Origin: Oscillibacter valericigenes
GTDB lineage: Bacteria; Bacillota; Clostridia; Oscillospirales; Oscillospiraceae
NCBI RefSeq assembly: GCF_016902445.1
Contig: NZ_JACSNX010000001.1
Location: 186,001 to 250,000 of the forward strand
Reading direction: 5' to 3'
DNA length: 64,000 nucleotides
The notes under the pieces are model-generated. The model had not been told where the DNA came from. It made no database searches and was given only the letters and a program-made list of their open reading frames with translations. Every line of letters starts with the position of its first letter. The first letter of the stretch is position 1. A program made the translations under genes and the position numbers. This document shows positions 60,064 to 64,000 of the stretch, piece after piece.

Positions 60064-61214
60064 GGTCTCAGCTCCTCTCCGAAAATATCTGTCAGGAATT
60101 TCTCCACGATCTCCGCCGCACGTCTCTGCATATCCCCTGTGGTATGGGTGTAGGTATCCAGGGTGAAAGCCGATTTGGTGTGGCCCAGGATGCCTGACAG
60201 CGTCTTGACGTCCACACCGCTGGTCAGGGCATGAGTTGCGAAGGTATGCCGCAGATCATGGAAACGAAGGTCAGGGAGATCCGCCTTCTTCAGTAGAGTC
60301 TTCATCCGGTTATAGGCAGCGCTGGGGCGGGTGGGCTGCTCCGGCCTCAGCGGGTCAGGGAATATCCACTCAGTTAAGGCAGACTTCTGCCGCTTCCGGA
60401 GAAGTTCCGCTGTGCTGGGCGGCAGGATGATGGTGCGGGTGCCAGCGGTGGTCTTGGTGTCCCATGCGGTCAGCTCGCCTCCCGTCTCCTGATGGATCGT
60501 GCGCCGCACCTTGAGGGTGCTATCCACCTCATTGAAGTCTGTCCACTTGAGCCCGCAGATCTCTCCCCTGCGCAGGCCGGTGGTAAGTTCCGTGTAGAAG
60601 AAGTCATGCCAGATATCATCCTGCTGAATAATTGCCATGAATATATCCAGCTGTTCATCTGTTAGAATTTGTTTTGCCTTACAGGCGAACTTAGGCGGCG
60701 GAATTTCTTCTGTTGGGTTCCACGGGATCAGTCCGGCCTGTTTTGCCGCATCCAGCGCCTCGTGGAGCATAGAGTGGATTCCTCGGATGGTACTGCTGGC
60801 CAGCCCTTTTCCTGTGATTTGATTTCCATGACTGGCCAGGACATCATACAACTTTTGGACATCCTTCCCTGTGAGTTGGGCAATGGGTTTGCCGCCTAAG
60901 TGGGGATTGATGTGAATGCGTGCTGCTCCCTGATATCGGGTCAGCGTAGTGTGGCGGATAGTACCGGCGATGTTCTCCAGCCATTGATCCAGCCACTCCG
61001 CCAAGGTCATCCGGCTCTGCCCCGTCAGGTCAACGCCCTGGTAGATGTCGATGTGCTGCCGGAGTTTAGCGGTCAGTTCCTTTTGTGTATCAGCGTAGAC
61101 ATAGCGGAAGATTGAGTCGCCGTTTTCCTTGTGGCCCACTACGATGCGGCCCTCCCAGCGGCCGTCCTCCCGTTTCCGCACCATACCGTCCCCGGATGGC
61201 CTGCGTTTTGCCAT
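60021..61214 (-). CDS. Tyrosine recombinase (integrase), proximal copy
   Basis: 397 residues from ATG 61214 (TGGAGGTGA precedes). It parallels the adjacent integrase: GDGMVRKREDGRWEGRIVVG at the N-terminus, TTGLRRGEICGLKW, HDLRHTFATHALTSGV, LGHTKSAFTLDTYTHTTGDM. The catalytic set appears complete. The two proteins are clearly paralogous but diverged. Both should act on the element's attachment sites, alone or as a pair. Translation of the second is probably coupled to this gene. Confidence 0.93.
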   Translation of the reverse strand: MAKRRPSGDGMVRKREDGRWEGRIVVGHKENGDSIFRYVYADTQKELTAKLRQHIDIYQGVDLTGQSRMTLAEWLDQWLENIAGTIRHTTLTRYQGAARIHINPHLGGKPIAQLTGKDVQKLYDVLASHGNQITGKGLASSTIRGIHSMLHEALDAAKQAGLIPWNPTEEIPPPKFACKAKQILTDEQLDIFMAIIQQDDIWHDFFYTELTTGLRRGEICGLKWTDFNEVDSTLKVRRTIHQETGGELTAWDTKTTAGTRTIILPPSTAELLRKRQKSALTEWIFPDPLRPEQPTRPSAAYNRMKTLLKKADLPDLRFHDLRHTFATHALTSGVDVKTLSGILGHTKSAFTLDTYTHTTGDMQRRAAEIVEKFLTDIFGEELRPWEESARAVREPSA

Positions 61215-61232
61215 GCTGCTCACCTCCAGAGG

Positions 61233-61460
61233 TTATCTTTGATTTGCGATATAATTCCTGATAGGCGGGAATTTGTGAGGCTCCGCCACCCACTGATACA
61301 CCACGGCCCCGCAGCGGCGGCAGATCAGGTAACGCAGCCGGTTGCCCAGGAGTCCGTGCTTCTTGAAAGTGACGATTGCCTCGCCGTGCTGCCAGCCGAG
61401 GCCCAGGTCATCGCTCCCACAGTATTGGCACCGCCGGACTGGGATTTGATCAGTTGTCAT
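61233..61460 (-). CDS. Zinc-ribbon protein of the mobile element
   Basis: 75 residues from ATG 61460, six bases after GAGGAGGG; an ATG at 61466 would touch the ribosome site. Four Cys form two pairs (CQYCGSDD and CRRCGAVV), a zinc ribbon. The rest is basic (TFKKHGLLGNRLRYLI). It lies 18 bases before the first integrase gene, the place where small excision or regulatory proteins often sit, but no Xis-like fold is evident. Confidence 0.7.
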   Translation of the reverse strand: MTTDQIPVRRCQYCGSDDLGLGWQHGEAIVTFKKHGLLGNRLRYLICRRCGAVVYQWVAEPHKFPPIRNYIANQR

Positions 61461-61526
61461 GGTCATCCCTCCTCAGCAACATAACATACCATAGAAACAG
61501 GAAATAGCCAGGGGCACGGCGAACTA

Positions 61527-61544
61527 TTATCAAATTGTTATCAA
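61527..61544. repeat. Two direct TTATCAA repeats upstream of the zinc-ribbon gene
   Basis: TTATCAA occurs at 61527-61533 and 61538-61544, 11 bp apart, in the 203-base spacer between the relaxase and zinc-ribbon genes. The spacing suggests a protein site on one face of the helix. The protein is unknown. Confidence 0.35.
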
Positions 61545-61607
61545 TTCCAGATGCATTTCGCCGCCCTTCTCATTGTCAACGGCATCGCAATACCCGCCAG
61601 CCAGCAG

Positions 61608-61641
61608 AGCCCTTCTGGTCGGAAGGGGCTTTATTGTTTTA
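61608..61641 (+). terminator. Terminator-like hairpin facing right
   Basis: A stem of about 8 bp (61608-61615 with 61622-61630, one bulge) followed by TTATTGTTTTAT on the plus strand. There is no rightward gene here, so it may be a relic or may block antisense transcription into the relaxase gene. Confidence 0.45.
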
Positions 61642-61663
61642 TGTGCCGTAATTTTTGAGGAGG

Positions 61664-63622
61664 TCACATCCCGCCCATGACCATTCCGCCCCGGGTCTGC
61701 TCCTCCTCGTGGTCGTCCGGCTTGTGGCCCATAGCGATTTTCTTCTCCTGGATTCTCCTTCGGAGCTTGCGGTCCACATGGAGACCGGCGCTGGATTGGG
61801 ACAGGGAGCGGGTCTCGAAGATCCTGCTCATGTGGTAGAGCAGGTGAGTGACCGCCAGCATGACAGAGGGCGTGCGGAGATTGTTTCTCTGCTCCAGGAA
61901 GAACTGAGCATACTGATTTCCCTGGGCGGCGGAGCGGCTGAACCAATCCATCGCTTGGGTCTGGTCGTGATTTACTCCCTGCCCCGTCAGATACAGCTTG
62001 CCCAGTAGATACTGGGCGTACTGGTTGCCCGCCTCCGCCGACAGTGTGAAACATGCCACGGCTTTAGAGGCATCTTGGGTCACCACCTCGCCGGATAGAT
62101 ACTCCTTCCCCAGCCGGTAGGCCGCCCACTGGTTCCCGTTCTCCGCCGCTTCCTTCAGCCAACGGATGCCCTCCTCCGGGTCACGGACTTCGGTATCATC
62201 AGAGAGAAGCAGTTTCCCCAAGGCATACTGGGCCTCCGGTAGTCCCTGATTCGCTGACTGAGTAAGCCAGTGCTTTGCCTTCCGGCTGTCCGGGATGAGC
62301 AGAGGACCGTCCCGGTAGAGTTGGCCCATGAGGTACTGGGCATGTGTATCGTCTTGCTCTGCCAGTCGCTCCAGTTCCTCCGCCGCCCAATCCCGGTCGG
62401 CCAGAGGAAGTGAATCATCCCGGATGCTCTGCCGCAGTTCCCAGCAATCATAGGACTCGCCCCGCAGTTGCTCCGGCTCGTCGTGAGAGGTTAGATCAGC
62501 ATTCTCGAAAGTGATCTCCCCCAACCGGATGCGCTCCGCCTCCCGGATGACAGCGTTTTTGATCTGCCGGAACTCTTTCTCCTGGGACAGTTTTTTCTTC
62601 TCTCTGGGCTTGTCGTGGTAGTAGTTTTCTACCTCGCTTTGAAGGGTGCACCACTGGTCGTAGCACTTACAGACCACCGGCAACTCCTCCAGCTTGTCCA
62701 CTACCTCGTCCACGGTTTTCTTTACGGACTTGGGGAGGTAGCCGTAGGACTTCTTGCCCTTGACGGTCTCCAGCTGTCCGGCCAGCTGTTCCATCTTCTG
62801 CTCGATCTCCGGAACCGAGCAGATGCTCTGCACCATTTCACGGGTCAGACGTCGAATGGCCCTGCGTGCCTCCCGCACCAACTCATCCCGCGACTGGGAC
62901 TTTTGTTCGTAGGTGTGGAGCATCTCCTGCTGGAAGATTTGATTGGTCAGTTGGGACTTGATTTTTTGGATGCCCTCTCTGGTGAGATAGGCTTCTCCCG
63001 GCACTGTTGACCACGCCATCATGTGGATGTGGGGGTGATCCCCCTCGTCGTGGTAGGCAGCGTACCAGCGGAAGTGATTCGGCGAGATGCTCATCGTGGC
63101 GGCGATGTCGTTGCGATTTGCCCGGAGCAAATTTTGCCACGCCTTGGCGTTGTCGTAGCCAAGCCGGGCGGCGTCCCCTCGTTTTAGAGAGATGATGTGC
63201 GTCCACACGTTGCCGGTGTACTGATCCAACTCCCGCATGGCCTGCTCCAAGTTCACGCCGTCCTCGTCCCCAAAGAGGCCGTGATTCCCCAGCCGTTCCG
63301 CTCTGGGACGTGTGGCAATGTACTTCATGTAGCCGTCCGACTGCTGAACCTGCGGCCAGTTTTCTTCAAGTGCCCTGGTGATGAATGCAGAGGCATTTGC
63401 TTTGGCGGGCTTGGCTTCGTAGTCGGAATACTCGTCCAGCTTCTGTGCATCCGGAAAATCTTTCACCAGTTTTGTGATGAGCTGCTCTTGCTTCCTTGTG
63501 GGCAGACGGTCATCCGGGAGCAGTTCCACTCGTTCCCGTGTTCCAATGTACTGCAGATATCCACTGACAGGATGGTTTCTATCGCACTGCAGGTAGGGAC
63601 TTTTCAGGATCAGTCTTGCCAC
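61664..63622 (-). CDS. MobP-type (MobP3-like) relaxase with Sel1 repeats
   Basis: 652 residues from a GTG start (GGAGGGAGA precedes). The N-terminal 220 residues carry the relaxase fold: YLQYIGTRERVELLPDDRLP, YIATRPRAERLGNHGLFGDE, NVWTHIISLKRGDAARLGYD and the metal motif DHPHIHMMAWSTV (HxH). Middle residues (250-380) are charged and coiled. From about 425 to 575 there are four Sel1-type repeats (AQYLMGQLYRDGPLLIPDSR, AQYALGKLLLSDDTEVRDPE, AAYRLGKEYLSGEVVTQDAS, AQYLLGKLYLTGQGVNHDQT). It would nick oriT and lead DNA in conjugation. Confidence 0.9.
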   Translation of the reverse strand: MARLILKSPYLQCDRNHPVSGYLQYIGTRERVELLPDDRLPTRKQEQLITKLVKDFPDAQKLDEYSDYEAKPAKANASAFITRALEENWPQVQQSDGYMKYIATRPRAERLGNHGLFGDEDGVNLEQAMRELDQYTGNVWTHIISLKRGDAARLGYDNAKAWQNLLRANRNDIAATMSISPNHFRWYAAYHDEGDHPHIHMMAWSTVPGEAYLTREGIQKIKSQLTNQIFQQEMLHTYEQKSQSRDELVREARRAIRRLTREMVQSICSVPEIEQKMEQLAGQLETVKGKKSYGYLPKSVKKTVDEVVDKLEELPVVCKCYDQWCTLQSEVENYYHDKPREKKKLSQEKEFRQIKNAVIREAERIRLGEITFENADLTSHDEPEQLRGESYDCWELRQSIRDDSLPLADRDWAAEELERLAEQDDTHAQYLMGQLYRDGPLLIPDSRKAKHWLTQSANQGLPEAQYALGKLLLSDDTEVRDPEEGIRWLKEAAENGNQWAAYRLGKEYLSGEVVTQDASKAVACFTLSAEAGNQYAQYLLGKLYLTGQGVNHDQTQAMDWFSRSAAQGNQYAQFFLEQRNNLRTPSVMLAVTHLLYHMSRIFETRSLSQSSAGLHVDRKLRRRIQEKKIAMGHKPDDHEEEQTRGGMVMGGM

Positions 63623-64000
63623 TCATCTCCCTCCTCCCAGGCTCCCCGCACCCGTTGCTCCAGCGAGATGCGGCCATTGGTTTTCTTCACGTTTTGCACG
63701 CTCTCCGCCCTTCGACGACGGAGATCCTCGTCGCTGAACTGATAGGCGTCGGCCAGGATGCCGGCCACCATGTCCTGTTCCACCGCCTGCCGGAAGACCA
63801 GGGAGGACAGCCGCTCCTCCAGTTGTCCCAGCCGCCCGTCCAGGTAAGACTTGATGGAGGTGGGGAGGAACAAACCAGCGTCGTTGGCGCTGAGGTAGTC
63901 CAGGTAAAAGTCCACCGCCCGCTCGACGAAGGCGGTCATGCTCCGGCTTCCGTCCTCCTGATACCGGCGCTCCAGGATGGCTTTCTTCTCTGGGGTGAGA
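63610..64000 (-). CDS. Relaxase accessory protein, 5' end beyond window
   Basis: 130 codons are visible; the frame is open to the window edge, upstream of the internal Met at 63939. The visible start is LTPEKKAILERRYQEDGSRS followed by MTAFVERAVDFYLDYLSAND, which resembles a ribbon-helix-helix mobilization protein. The C-terminal part is helical. It overlaps the relaxase start by 13 bases, so the two are probably co-translated, as in relaxosome operons. Confidence 0.65.
   Translation of the reverse strand, partial: LTPEKKAILERRYQEDGSRSMTAFVERAVDFYLDYLSANDAGLFLPTSIKSYLDGRLGQLEERLSSLVFRQAVEQDMVAGILADAYQFSDEDLRRRRAESVQNVKKTNGRISLEQRVRGAWEEGDEWQD

Noticed and set aside
61530-61620. Short leftward frame ending GGYCDAVDNEKGGEMHLELI plus two more residues
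   Set aside because: It looks protein-like but has no usable start codon or ribosome site before its internal Met; possibly a relic of the element, not supported as a gene.

Overview
The window looks like chromosome from a high-GC Clostridia of the Oscillospiraceae type (Flavonifractor, Lawsonibacter, Oscillibacter and relatives). The evidence is an anaerobe gene set (NfnAB bifurcating transhydrogenase, acyl-CoA dehydratase activase pair, EFR1 flavodoxin-ferredoxin, UPF0210/UPF0237 pair), Gram-positive housekeeping genes (dnaG-rpoD, c-di-AMP receptor, ECF transporter core), SLH-domain surface proteins and strong AGGAGG ribosome sites. This is inferred from gene content only. No rRNA, tRNA or CRISPR array was seen.

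Layout. 1-5.4 kb: DUF1835 fragment, a small anchored protein, nfnAB with a Rex-like operator on its promoter, a Crp/Fnr regulator, a CBS-domain protein and an XRE regulator. 5.4-14.1 kb: phosphopantetheinyl transferase, dnaG-rpoD, recQ, a P-loop ATPase and a D,D-carboxypeptidase. 14.1-22 kb: a lipase that seems to have lost its central segment, an EFR1 protein, then a leftward operon (anchored protein, truA, DUF5711, CvpA-like, ClpE-like ATPase, small Cys protein). 22-26 kb: a block of short palindromic repeats, a divergent XRE/small-gene pair with clear operators, and ecfA1-ecfA2-ecfT, bordered by an AATTAGGA-type repeat element. 26-39 kb: RNA methyltransferase, flavoprotein, GH18-SLH protein, the two-gene dehydratase activase system, queH, darA, an amidohydrolase, and the ACT/PFL pair. 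39-43 kb: DUF6512, lysC, hom and a PheB-like ACT protein (aspartate pathway). 43-53 kb: a long leftward gene run, ddl-murF-ABC-F-ydcF-flavodoxin-prfA-Sua5/CoaE fusion-apeA, with tiny gaps or overlaps. 53-58.6 kb: SLH protein, rodA-like gene, divergent tsaE-tsaB-upp, and a small ribbon-helix-helix gene with its operator. 58.6-64 kb: the end of an integrative mobilizable or conjugative element (two overlapping tyrosine integrases, a zinc-ribbon protein, a MobP-type relaxase and a partial accessory protein), running off the right edge.

The least expected signal is in the spacers. The 3' ends of rpoD and of the UPF0210 gene are each present twice, 187 and 190 bp apart. The extra copy still encodes the same C-terminus and stop codon, differing only by synonymous changes, and the terminator sits just after the distal copy. 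A 143 or 151 bp segment rich in hairpins lies between the copies. Similar runs of 4 to 7 tight hairpins fill other spacers (38494-38701, 42832-43046). Together they suggest a class of small, structured elements that insert at gene ends and rebuild the coding end.
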